Shown in pieces: positions 1-7,848 of a DNA stretch of 33,491 nucleotides (within the stretch, counting starts at the first letter, position 1; the number at the start of each line of letters is the position of its first letter). The stretch is taken from contig CAZYME010000026.1 of NCBI GenBank assembly GCA_964648115.1, positions 1 through 33,491 of the forward strand. The letters are read 5' to 3'. Source of the stretch: CAZYME01 sp964648115 (lineage in GTDB: Bacteria; Pseudomonadota; Gammaproteobacteria; Legionellales; Legionellaceae). The translations under genes were made by a program, and so were the position numbers. Below the pieces are notes generated by a model. The model saw only the letters and a list, made by a program, of their open reading frames with translations, was not told the origin of the DNA and searched no databases.

Positions 1-303
1 ACGCTGAACCGCTGACCTCAACTGCATTTCAGATAATGGCTTGCCTTGAAATTTGCTTGACAAAAGTTTAGACATGGCATCTCCCAACTGAATAGTTTCC
101 TTTAACCTTTCAGGGTTCAATTTATCAACGCCAATAGTTTTAGCCAATACTGTTTGATATTCTGCAAGGTCTTTATCAAATAAGCCATAGTTATACATTT
201 CGGCTAATTTCTTGGCAGCACTTTTTTGGTCGGGGGTTACGCGGCTCGTGGAGGTCCGGTGGCTTGACCGGGGTATCCGGTGGTTTTGCAAAATCCAGGT
301 ATC
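1..303 (-). pseudogene. Partial unknown ORF running off the left edge, 5' end disrupted by a repeat
   Basis: The minus strand is open from about 303 to the left edge. Its part below 240 reads like real protein, for example KKLAEMYNYGLFDKD and then LKETIQLGDAMSKLL. The first internal ATG is at 196-198, with no convincing ribosome binding site. Upstream of about 240 the frame enters the palindromic repeat at 251-326, and stop codons follow just beyond it. Either the gene starts at 198, or a longer gene lost its 5' end when the repeat arrived. The product is not recognised; it looks helical and charged. The C-terminal part lies outside the window, so pseudogene is a provisional type. Confidence 0.35.
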
Positions 304-326
304 CCGCGTTCAAGCCACGGGACGTC
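251..326. repeat. Palindromic intergenic element, family A copy 1
   Basis: Two imperfect inverted arms (251-278 and 298-326), each about 28 bases, share the core GTGGCTTGA / TCAAGCCAC. Each arm also holds its own small GC-rich hairpin. The layout matches the element at 18633-18710, and half of it matches 5505-5540. This copy overlaps the open frame at the left edge, recalling palindromic elements that insert into genes in Rickettsia and relatives. Confidence 0.6.
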
Positions 327-358
327 GTGTTTAGAGAAAGGTGAGTAATTACCATTTT

Positions 359-1327
359 TTATCCTACAATAGAATGAATGTATTTCTCAATTTCAACCAG
401 GCTGTTTAAACTATAAAATAATTGCAGCTGTTCCGAGTTTAACTCCGCTTTAAAATAATACCGCACCAGCGTTTTACTTTGTAGTACTGCCTGAAATTCA
501 CTTTCCAAACGCGATAATCCTCTCAAATGCAGGATAAAACAATGGATACGCTCAGCATTACTAATTGCAACACCTCCCGCCAACAATTGTTGATAAAGCC
601 AGGGCCTACCACTGCCTGCGCGCGCGATCATATAGGCATCGCACCCACTCATAGCAAATGCATGTGTCAACGTATCGGAATCAGCAATATCCCCATTGGC
701 AATAACAGGAATACCCACAGCTTGTTTTATTTTTCCAATCCGATCAAGGTTGGACAGCGTATCATAATCATCAGTCCAGCGCCTACCATGAACAATAAGA
801 GCGTCAGCGCCTGAGGTCTCAATCCCAATCGCAAGTGCTACGTCCCCTTCTAACTCCTCGCCAATGCGCAACTTCACTGTCAACGGAATCTTAATCGCCT
901 GCCGAACAGCGCTGACAATATCATACAACTGCTTAGGCTTTTCCAATAAATAACTACCCGCTCCTTTTTTGCGAACTTTAGTTTTTGGGCACCCACAATT
1001 CAGGTCTATTAAATCAGCACCAATGGCCTCTAGTCGAACAGCTGCCTGTGCCATAATGTTTGGATCATGACCAGAAAGTTGATAGCAAAGTCTTTTTTCC
1101 TCTGGGGCACGATATAAATATCGCGAATCAACTTGATGTTTATGTAATACATCGTATGCTGAGATCATTTCAGAAACACAATAAGCTGGTGGGAGGAATT
1201 GATAATACAGTTGCCTAAAAGGCGCACAGCTAAATCCAGCTAACGGGCCTTGGATCAGGCGATTAGGGAATTGTAGAGAACCAATATTAAACGGCGTATT
1301 TAAGAATGTCTGCAGGGAGTTATTCAT
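359..1327 (-). CDS. dus: tRNA-dihydrouridine synthase (Dus family)
   Basis: Flavin-dependent enzyme that reduces specific uridines in tRNA to dihydrouridine. The 322-residue protein has the Dus TIM-barrel pattern: GPLAGFSCAPFRQLYYQF near residue 27, VSEM at 51, DLNCGCPKTKV around 108-118 with the expected catalytic cysteine (C113), then TVKLRIG, IVHGRRW, PVIANGDI and ARAGSGRPWLYQQL, the FMN-phosphate region. The last stretch and overall layout resemble DusB more than DusC, but the motifs diverge (LAGF where DusB has MAGV), so I do not assign a subtype. The ATG at 1327 follows AGGCGG at good spacing. It is divergent from the HEPN-like gene, 44 bases away, and stands alone rather than in the fis operon often seen with dusB. 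Confidence 0.85.
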   Translation of the reverse strand: MNNSLQTFLNTPFNIGSLQFPNRLIQGPLAGFSCAPFRQLYYQFLPPAYCVSEMISAYDVLHKHQVDSRYLYRAPEEKRLCYQLSGHDPNIMAQAAVRLEAIGADLIDLNCGCPKTKVRKKGAGSYLLEKPKQLYDIVSAVRQAIKIPLTVKLRIGEELEGDVALAIGIETSGADALIVHGRRWTDDYDTLSNLDRIGKIKQAVGIPVIANGDIADSDTLTHAFAMSGCDAYMIARAGSGRPWLYQQLLAGGVAISNAERIHCFILHLRGLSRLESEFQAVLQSKTLVRYYFKAELNSEQLQLFYSLNSLVEIEKYIHSIVG

Positions 1328-1371
1328 AACCGCCTATTTTAACATATCTGTAACCGCTCGGGAGAGGCTGC

Positions 1372-1812
1372 ATGGACAAACAATTTCTTGATGCTGTTGA
1401 AATGCTAAAAATAGCGACTCAACATGCATACTGCGCAGAGCATCTATTAAAGCAAAACGCTGAAGTAGTCATCGATGACCATCTAAGCGTAGATGTCCTT
1501 TTGCCGGTCACTACTCTCATGTATCAAGCATTTGAATTAACCTTAAAAGCCTATCTACTCCACGACCACCGACAAGTCAGGCAATATAAAACCCTATTTG
1601 AGCTCATAGAATTAAACGATGAACTCGGATTATCCAGCCACGAAATACAACTAATTAATACCCTCGCACGCCAACAAGCTTTTCGGAAAGGCATTGATTA
1701 CGCGTTATGGAAAAACCGCCAGGAATTCCATGTGTTTTGTGAACAAGTCATGGCCTTATACGCGCGGCTTCAGGAATTGATGCCGTTGGAATTACAGAGT
1801 GATTACCAGTGA
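1372..1812 (+). CDS. HEPN-like small helical protein
   Basis: A 146-residue, almost wholly helical protein. The central LLPVTTLMYQAFELTLKAYL followed by a charged helix (QYKTLFELIELNDELGL) and RQQAFRKGIDYAL resembles the HEPN-type four-helix bundle, where an E-x-x-LKA helix leads into a HxL helix. I do not see the RxxxxH ribonuclease motif of active HEPN toxins, so a catalytic role is not supported. GGGAGAGG sits 5 bases before the ATG. The gene converges on lpoA, with 11 bases between the stops, and no partner nucleotidyltransferase (MNT) is adjacent. The HEPN assignment rests on pattern only. Confidence 0.5.
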   Translation: MDKQFLDAVEMLKIATQHAYCAEHLLKQNAEVVIDDHLSVDVLLPVTTLMYQAFELTLKAYLLHDHRQVRQYKTLFELIELNDELGLSSHEIQLINTLARQQAFRKGIDYALWKNRQEFHVFCEQVMALYARLQELMPLELQSDYQ

Positions 1813-1839
1813 AGATTATTGAGCTATAAAGCAATCTTC
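1811..1839. terminator. Possible bidirectional terminator between convergent genes
   Basis: GAAGATT at 1811-1817 pairs with AATCTTC at 1833-1839 across a 15-base loop, spanning the 11-base gap between the HEPN-like gene and lpoA. The stem is only 7 bp and no clean T-run follows, so support is weak. Confidence 0.3.
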
Positions 1840-3611
1840 TCCGCCAACCCTTGTTTAAACTGCCCCCAGGCAAGAACACGCCCTACCTGTTGAGAAGGGG
1901 TTAAATAAAGAACGCCGCTCTTATCATTTACACCCATTGCTGGAAATAGCAGGAGCTGGTTAAGTTGCGTGGTTAAAGCGTAGCTATCCATACCCAGCGC
2001 ATATAAACGGTTATAGCTATTAAATTGCTCAGGCCAATTTTTGTGAACCATTTGGTTGCCAAACACCCAGGGCATATCACAGAAAATAATGCCGTTGAGA
2101 TCACGGTCTCTCATAGCATTTGCACTCCCAGCATACACAGCAGAAGTTGCATAAACAGGCATATCACCAGCGTAATAATATTTTAATAAGGGCATAATTT
2201 GCCGCGCTTTGGAGGGGTACGCCAGTAAGAAAATCATATCGAAATCCTGGCGACGGCTCGGCGTTGACTCTATGTTGCGCCCAAGAAGTTTTTTCAATTG
2301 CTGCTCACGCGCCTCACTATCGGTTATCTGTAGAAAATCCCGCACGATAGCATTCATATCATCGTCTGAACGATAGCGTAACGTGTCAACCACAAGGCCT
2401 CCTTTGCCCTTCCACCGCTTAGCAAAAGCCCCAGCAACCTCAGCGCCCCAGTCCCCTGCTGGAGCAATAACTAAGGCCCGTGTATGCCCACTTTTATGAG
2501 CTTTGTCAGCAACTTGCCTTGCCTCCATACTGGGCGACAAACCAAATTGATACGCTCTTTCATTAGGGCGCGTATCTAAATCATTAAGCAACAGCGTAGG
2601 CACCGGATGATTCAGCGATGCAACTGTAGCCACATTTGCTTTACTAAGCGGACCAACAATATATTCAGCACCATCCTCTACCGCTTGTTGATAAAGTGTC
2701 TCGATATTTGTGGCATTCGTATCATAAAGACGTATCTTTGCGGCATTGGATGCATTAGCTGCCATAAAGCCATCTTTGATTGCACCACCCGGCCCGGCCA
2801 AAGGGCCAGTGAGTGGCAACAGCAAAGCTATTTGCTTTGGAGAATCAAATAGATGTGGGGTAACACTGTCAAAAGACGTAGGCAAAATATAATGCCCCGG
2901 ATGCCCTGGATAATGCGATTGCCATTTCTCAATTTGCACTAACATCGTCTGGGGGCTATCATATTTTTTTCGAGAGATGAGTGCCAACTGCATCCAGCCT
3001 TCCAGCTCTGAACCATCAGCAGCCTCAACTTTTAATGTATCCAACTCAGCCACTGGGATAGTCGCCATTGTTAACCACAAAGTACGACGATTTTTGGCTT
3101 TGGAGCCCTCATCGGGCAGTAGTTTTTCTAATTTGGTACGTTCTGTCACAGACTCGGCCGCATTCCCTACAGATTGGTAGGCATGAGCAAGCATCTCGTG
3201 GAATTGCACTTGATAATAAAGCGGCAGGTCATTAATATCCCGCACAGTAGATAGTTTGGAGAGCGCTATACGTGGTTGTTCTCGTATTAAATCAACTTTA
3301 GCCAATAATAATTTTTTTTGGTTAGCGAGATCGGCACATATATTACCCATTCGTGATAAAATCGCAGACCCTTCTCGCCACTGGCCATCCTGAATTAAGC
3401 GTCCCGCCGCCATTATCATCAAGGCTTGCTGTTCGCTACCTTCTTGGTTTTTTGCCAGGGCAAGATAGGCTGCTGCGGACTTAGTATAAGGGCTGCCCAA
3501 CCGGTGATTAACCTGCGGAACCGGGAGAGCCGTTACATTGGCACATTGTGCAAGTAAAATAGCACAAATCACCAGCGAAATTAATTTCATGGTACGTAAC
3601 ATTAACAACAT
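1824..3611 (-). CDS. lpoA: LpoA/LppC outer-membrane lipoprotein, activator of penicillin-binding protein 1A
   Basis: Outer-membrane lipoprotein that stimulates the peptidoglycan synthase PBP1A from outside the wall. The 595-residue protein has a lipoprotein signal with lipobox LLAQC (acylated C23), a helical TPR-like N-terminal half, and a C-terminal half shaped like a periplasmic binding protein, opening with QIALLLPLTGPLAGPGGAIKDG and containing YIVGPLSKANV. The ATG at 3611 has GAGAGGCG just upstream; the internal ATG at residue 8 has no ribosome binding site. It is divergent from rsmI with only 36 bases between, the same pairing as lpoA (yraM) and rsmI (yraL) in Escherichia coli, which supports the call. 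Confidence 0.88.
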   Translation of the reverse strand: MLLMLRTMKLISLVICAILLAQCANVTALPVPQVNHRLGSPYTKSAAAYLALAKNQEGSEQQALMIMAAGRLIQDGQWREGSAILSRMGNICADLANQKKLLLAKVDLIREQPRIALSKLSTVRDINDLPLYYQVQFHEMLAHAYQSVGNAAESVTERTKLEKLLPDEGSKAKNRRTLWLTMATIPVAELDTLKVEAADGSELEGWMQLALISRKKYDSPQTMLVQIEKWQSHYPGHPGHYILPTSFDSVTPHLFDSPKQIALLLPLTGPLAGPGGAIKDGFMAANASNAAKIRLYDTNATNIETLYQQAVEDGAEYIVGPLSKANVATVASLNHPVPTLLLNDLDTRPNERAYQFGLSPSMEARQVADKAHKSGHTRALVIAPAGDWGAEVAGAFAKRWKGKGGLVVDTLRYRSDDDMNAIVRDFLQITDSEAREQQLKKLLGRNIESTPSRRQDFDMIFLLAYPSKARQIMPLLKYYYAGDMPVYATSAVYAGSANAMRDRDLNGIIFCDMPWVFGNQMVHKNWPEQFNSYNRLYALGMDSYALTTQLNQLLLFPAMGVNDKSGVLYLTPSQQVGRVLAWGQFKQGLAEKIAL

Positions 3612-3647
3612 AATCGCCTCTCTACTAAAGAAGGCTGAGAATAAACT

Positions 3648-4502
3648 ATGACAGATACTTCAGCAAGAACTGCTGGGACGCTTTATATTGTTGCAACCCC
3701 TATCGGTAATCGAGAGGATATCAGTTTGCGCGCATTAAGCACTTTGCAATCCGTTGATATTATCCTAGCCGAAGATACACGCCATTCTCTACAGTTGTTA
3801 AATGCTTTGGGAATAAAAAAACCAATGATGTCATTGCATGCCCACAACGAAGCCAGCAAAAGTGAACAGATCATAGCCATGTTATTACAAGGCCAATCCT
3901 GCGCGCTTATCAGTGATGCAGGAACACCTTTAATCAGTGACCCGGGCTTTCCGCTAGTGCATATGGCGCGGTCTCAACAGATTCCCGTGGCTCCAATCCC
4001 AGGCGCATGTGCACTAATTGCCGCACTATCTGCGGCGGGTATTGCCTGTGACACCTTTACGTTTAGCGGTTTTTTGCCTGCGAAACAAACCGCCAGACGG
4101 CATAAACTTGAATCCATGCAAAATATAGAGCATACCCTTGTTTTTTATGAATCAACACACCGCATCATAGAAAGCATTGAAGACATCGCGCATGTTTTTG
4201 GTGAAGCATGTGAAATAGTACTGGCAAAAGAGTTAACTAAAACCTTCGAGCGTTTTGTCGCAGGAAGCTGTAAAGATGTTAAAAACTGGTTATTGAGCGA
4301 TAATAACTACATTAAGGGAGAGTTTGTGCTAATGATTCCGCCACGTGAGCTGGCTAAAGAAACATTAGCACATGAACAGATTTTATCTATTTTGCTAGCT
4401 GAATTACCGCTGAAACAGGCTGTGAGTATTGCATGTCAACTCACCGATGCGCCTAAAAATCAGCTGTATCAAATGGCACTAACCATGCAAAAAGACGCAT
4501 GA
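3648..4502 (+). CDS. rsmI: 16S rRNA (cytidine(1402)-2'-O)-methyltransferase RsmI
   Basis: SAM-dependent enzyme that 2'-O-methylates C1402 in the ribosomal P site. The 284-residue tetrapyrrole-methylase-fold protein shows the family motifs in order: LYIVATPIGNREDISLRA, ILAEDTRHS, the SAM loop ISDAGTPLISDPG, PIPGACALIAALSAAGI, FSGFLP, and VFYESTHRI. Length is normal for the family. It diverges from lpoA. A 28-base gap separates it from the astacin-like gene, so the two may be co-transcribed. Confidence 0.95.
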   Translation: MTDTSARTAGTLYIVATPIGNREDISLRALSTLQSVDIILAEDTRHSLQLLNALGIKKPMMSLHAHNEASKSEQIIAMLLQGQSCALISDAGTPLISDPGFPLVHMARSQQIPVAPIPGACALIAALSAAGIACDTFTFSGFLPAKQTARRHKLESMQNIEHTLVFYESTHRIIESIEDIAHVFGEACEIVLAKELTKTFERFVAGSCKDVKNWLLSDNNYIKGEFVLMIPPRELAKETLAHEQILSILLAELPLKQAVSIACQLTDAPKNQLYQMALTMQKDA

Positions 4503-4530
4503 GGAATATTACTATTTAAAGGAGCCGCCT

Positions 4531-5325
4531 ATGAAACGCTTATTTTTTTATACATTATTGGCAACATTTACCCTCTATATACCTTCTGTATCCGCAGCCA
4601 ACCTTGGCCATGTTTTAGTGGCTGATCCGGTGCAAGGAGTTCGCCCCGTAACATATGAAAAGATTGACGCTTATGCAGTAGCTGAAGGCGACATCATCAT
4701 AGGGCGACTCGCGCACCTCTCAATGAAGGCTTCTATCGTATCAAAACTAGGAGGTGGCGTTTGGTTACATGGCGTTGTACCTTTTGAGTTAGCTGAGGAT
4801 TTACCTCTCGCGAACAAATTAGCCACCTTGCAAGCGATAACCCTTTGGCAACAAAAATCCAACGTGGAATTCATCGAATTAACTTCAAAAAACCGTGATG
4901 CATATACTGATTATCTCTCATTTACCCCCGCGCCAGGCACCACATGCGCCTCTTACGTCGGCAAGCAGAAAGGCCAGCAAGTGGTTTTATTAGCACCCCG
5001 TTGCAACACCATGAATACCGTACATGAAATTGGCCACGCGCTAGGCTTGTGGCATGAGCAATCTCGTGCAGACCGCGATGAATACATACGCATTGTTTGG
5101 GAAAATATAGACGACGACCACCGCTATAATTTTGAGCAACATTTAACCGATGGAAATGATTTTGGGGAGTACGACTATCAATCCATCATGCACTACCCAC
5201 CCGATGCTTTTTCAAAAAATGGTGAAAAAACCATTGTCCCTTTAAGAGAAGGAGTGGAAATTGGTCAGCGCCGGCATTTGACAGAGAAAGATATTGCTGC
5301 CGTAAATGCTATGTATCCTAAATAG
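4531..5325 (+). CDS. Astacin-like (M12A) zinc metalloprotease, LegP-like
   Basis: Secreted zinc endopeptidase of the astacin family. A Sec-type signal peptide (MKRLFFYTLLATFTLYIPSVSA) precedes a catalytic domain with the zinc signature HEIGHALGLWHEQ: zinc ligands H165, H169 and H175, catalytic E166. The Met-turn SIMHY contains M220 and the astacin tyrosine Y222. The 264-residue length leaves room for the protease domain and little else, with no CUB or EGF tail. The start is secure: AAGGAG lies just before the ATG. Astacins are rare in bacteria, but Legionella pneumophila has one as the Dot/Icm substrate LegP, and I recall legP lying near mnmE there. Homology to LegP and translocation are inferred. 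Confidence 0.88.
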   Translation: MKRLFFYTLLATFTLYIPSVSAANLGHVLVADPVQGVRPVTYEKIDAYAVAEGDIIIGRLAHLSMKASIVSKLGGGVWLHGVVPFELAEDLPLANKLATLQAITLWQQKSNVEFIELTSKNRDAYTDYLSFTPAPGTTCASYVGKQKGQQVVLLAPRCNTMNTVHEIGHALGLWHEQSRADRDEYIRIVWENIDDDHRYNFEQHLTDGNDFGEYDYQSIMHYPPDAFSKNGEKTIVPLREGVEIGQRRHLTEKDIAAVNAMYPK

Positions 5326-5651
5326 AGTAAATGGCGAGAGGGAGCTCCAACTGACTAGATTTGAGCCCAACTCAGGAGTTCTTTCACAGCTTTCAGAATG
5401 GTCTGCATCCAGTTTGAGCAGCAGCGTTACCCAGCCTTTCAACAATAATCGTTGGCATATAAAATTTTCACTCCTACTGGGGTGGGTTTACAATTCATCC
5501 CCTACGCCTAAGTGCCGCGGCTTGTCCGCGGCATCCAGGAGATGGTCAAATTAAAACAGAACCAATTTAATTGCTCATTCAATTGATAAATAAGAGCAAA
5601 CTCGCACTGATATTTTAAAAGCAATTTTCGCCACAAACGTTTTTCAAACCA
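5326..5651. other. Intergenic region with one palindrome
   Basis: This 326-base gap lies between the astacin-like gene and the convergent kinase gene. It holds the perfect hairpin at 5513-5533. I see no convincing gene, RNA or promoter in the remainder. Short open frames here read as non-coding, and no transposase fragment could be recognised. Confidence 0.5.
5513..5533. repeat. GC-rich palindrome, half copy of family A
   Basis: TGCCGCGG and CCGCGGCA pair perfectly around CTTGT. The core GCGGCTTGTCCGC and the flanking CCTACG and ATCCAGG relate it to the elements at 251-326 and 18633-18710. It lies between convergent genes and could act as a terminator, but no T-run follows. Confidence 0.55.
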
Positions 5652-7268
5652 TCAACTCACTACGCACGGACCAAGGAACCAAGCATCAGGATCAACACTA
5701 GCCGAGCTTGAATGTCGTTTGAATAGTGCTGGAGAATGGCTTTCGCTAACAACCGGCTCTCTTGGCGCTGCTTCTATAGGAGAAGATCGCCGGCCTAAAG
5801 CTTGAGCGACCAAAGCGTACGAGCCTCCCGGTGGCGCCGAACCTTGAGACTCCGGAACTGCAGGATGTTGTTGTCCTGCGTCATGGCCTCCTTCAGCACC
5901 CGGCTCTATTGGCACTGCTGCTATAGGAGAAGGTTGCTCGCCTAAAGCTTGAGCAGCTCTAGTGTATGAGTCTGCTGATGCCGCTGTGCCTTGAGATTTC
6001 GTAGCTGCAAGATAACCTTGATAAACCCTTTCAAATGTTGCCAAAGAATCCTGGACGCTTCCGCGGTGTTCGGGAGTTGTATTAAGACCAAGAGTGAAAA
6101 GCATCTTGATATCTTGAGCAAGCCCCAACCTCTTCAAATCCTTTAGTTGTTCGATTGGAAGTGATCGAAATAGCTTACCAATCATGTCGTCTCTACTGAG
6201 AGCCTTCCTGTGCTCTAGGGCGCCCTCATTTGTATAGCTTCTATCAATCCCACCCCAAATAAGTAAAAGCATTCTAGTAATTGAATACAGATCATAGGAG
6301 CCGAGAGCAATTTGCACGCGCATTCCTTTTGGTGAAAACAGCGTTTCTGGTGGCATATAAGTATTCGTTCCACCCATTTGAGCGAGAAAAAGCCTTTTTT
6401 CTCCAGGTGGAGGCTGGACCGCAAAAGCAAAATCAATAAAATTAACCTCATATTCCAAGTTATTTGGCCCTGAGCCATGCACACCTTTCATGGAGCTTGC
6501 CGACAAATTTTGGTCCGTAGATGCAGCAGCCTCAGTTGTAGAGTCGATTTCAAGCTGTGAATTGACAATCACATTTTCAGGTTTCACGTCCCCATGTATG
6601 ATGCCCAGCTTTAAAACCTGAGACAGGTACGCACTGTATATTGCAATAGTCAATTGCATACGATTTTTTAAACTCAATGGACGGACCTTATCGATATCTT
6701 CTGAAAGGATGAAAAATAACTCCCTGCCTGGGAATTGATTCATAATCATGAAGCTAATATGCCGTGAATTTTTATTAACGATAACTGGTTTCTCTACCCC
6801 CAGATGAGGGGCTTTGGCAGAGATATCGTATTCAGCTTGCAGGCTTGCTATCGGTTTATGGTCAATAAGCAGACAATTAGCCTCTCTAATCTCAGTGGGA
6901 CACCCACAATGTACTTGTTTCTTGATAGCTTTTGCTTGTACGTCCTCTCCACTAGTAAGAGGATGGCAATTCAAAGGACTCACATCAATTACTGAATCAA
7001 CTTTATTCACCGTTGCAGACCCACCGTTACCCAGCTCAGGTCCAATGAAAGTAAGACGATAATTATGGTCTGGCCGTACTTCAAATAAACACGCTTGCTT
7101 AAAAGTAAATTCCGTGCCGTTATAGGTAAATGTATCAGATGGCTCGAAGTAACCAAAACCATTGCTTTTTGGATTGGCGCTATTTAATCCAGAATGCAAG
7201 TCCCTAGTTATCCGCTTATCTAGCCCAGGATTCCCCATAGATTGAGCACTGATGTATACTTTTGGCAT
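5652..7268 (-). CDS. Eukaryote-like Ser/Thr protein kinase with C-terminal CaaX box
   Basis: The 538-residue protein has a kinase domain at about 70-420. Visible elements are a glycine loop GNGGSATV (80-87), a probable beta-3 lysine in AIKK (K116), the catalytic loop IIHGDVKPENVIV (D227, K229, N232; HGD in place of HRD), metal-binding D279 in IDFAFA (DFA in place of DFG), YMPPE (304-308) in place of APE, and the helix-F aspartate in SYDLYSIT (D326). A Pro/Ala-rich tail follows, with a 32-residue unit at 425-456 repeated at 474-505 (18 of 32 identical). The last four residues, CVVS, form a canonical CaaX prenylation box. This suggests a host-directed effector in the style of Legionella LegK kinases. 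The ribosome binding site is weak, but a good promoter lies upstream. The substrate is unknown. Confidence 0.78.
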   Translation of the reverse strand: MPKVYISAQSMGNPGLDKRITRDLHSGLNSANPKSNGFGYFEPSDTFTYNGTEFTFKQACLFEVRPDHNYRLTFIGPELGNGGSATVNKVDSVIDVSPLNCHPLTSGEDVQAKAIKKQVHCGCPTEIREANCLLIDHKPIASLQAEYDISAKAPHLGVEKPVIVNKNSRHISFMIMNQFPGRELFFILSEDIDKVRPLSLKNRMQLTIAIYSAYLSQVLKLGIIHGDVKPENVIVNSQLEIDSTTEAAASTDQNLSASSMKGVHGSGPNNLEYEVNFIDFAFAVQPPPGEKRLFLAQMGGTNTYMPPETLFSPKGMRVQIALGSYDLYSITRMLLLIWGGIDRSYTNEGALEHRKALSRDDMIGKLFRSLPIEQLKDLKRLGLAQDIKMLFTLGLNTTPEHRGSVQDSLATFERVYQGYLAATKSQGTAASADSYTRAAQALGEQPSPIAAVPIEPGAEGGHDAGQQHPAVPESQGSAPPGGSYALVAQALGRRSSPIEAAPREPVVSESHSPALFKRHSSSASVDPDAWFLGPCVVS

Positions 7269-7302
7269 ATCGTATTTTATCGGTTAATTTTTTGAATCAT
7301 GA

Positions 7303-7331
7303 ATTGTACCATATCGACTCATATTGGCCAA
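7303..7331 (-). promoter_or_regulatory. Sigma-70 promoter for the CaaX kinase gene
   Basis: Reading the minus strand, TTGGCC (7326-7331) is followed after exactly 17 bases by TACAAT (7303-7308), with TGG in front giving an extended -10. The predicted start is about 28 bases before the kinase ATG. Confidence 0.5.
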
Positions 7332-7437
7332 ATTCGTTTGCCTGTGATATTTGGCGAACAATTTGAGAGGCTCTATGGAACAGCTGAATAATCTCACCTA
7401 AAATAAATCTCTTCCTGTTGCGACATAACCTTATCAT

Positions 7438-7848
7438 GTGCTATGTTTTGTCGATCCTCACGAATCCGTTTATAATGGATACGTTCAAGCTCTGGACGCG
7501 CTTACCAAAACCACGGAACACTTTGCTACAGAAGCCATATTACGCCGTTTCGAATGGATGCTATTGACTGCTTGTAGTTTTCACATGTCTCTTACGCACG
7601 ATGCTCATTCTGACATGCCAATAAACATGAATTATGTTTATTGTTTTGTGGTGAGCGAAGGGTTTATCTTGGCAGATGAGTGCGTAAGTATGATGCACCT
7701 GCTGCAATGGCTGCTGGCAGATATGGCTATCTCGAATGCGGCGAAACTAATGATGCGCAAGGCGTTCGATCATGTTTTGGACGGCAAAATAACTAAATAC
7801 TCCCGCGTTATACTAAACAACGAAAAAATGAGCGAATATTATGCATGA
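7438..7848 (+). CDS. Small unknown protein overlapping the giant split gene
   Basis: I do not recognise this 136-residue protein. It looks helical and rich in Met, His and Cys (for example MMHLLQWLLADMAISNAAKLMMRK), with no signal peptide or clear membrane helix. The frame opens only 9 bases before the GTG at 7438, which has no ribosome binding site; the next in-frame ATG is at 7558. The start is therefore doubtful, and the N-terminus may be lost. Its stop overlaps the start of the next gene (ATGCATGA), which implies translational coupling and a shared role. It diverges from the kinase gene. Confidence 0.5.
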   Translation: MLCFVDPHESVYNGYVQALDALTKTTEHFATEAILRRFEWMLLTACSFHMSLTHDAHSDMPINMNYVYCFVVSEGFILADECVSMMHLLQWLLADMAISNAAKLMMRKAFDHVLDGKITKYSRVILNNEKMSEYYA

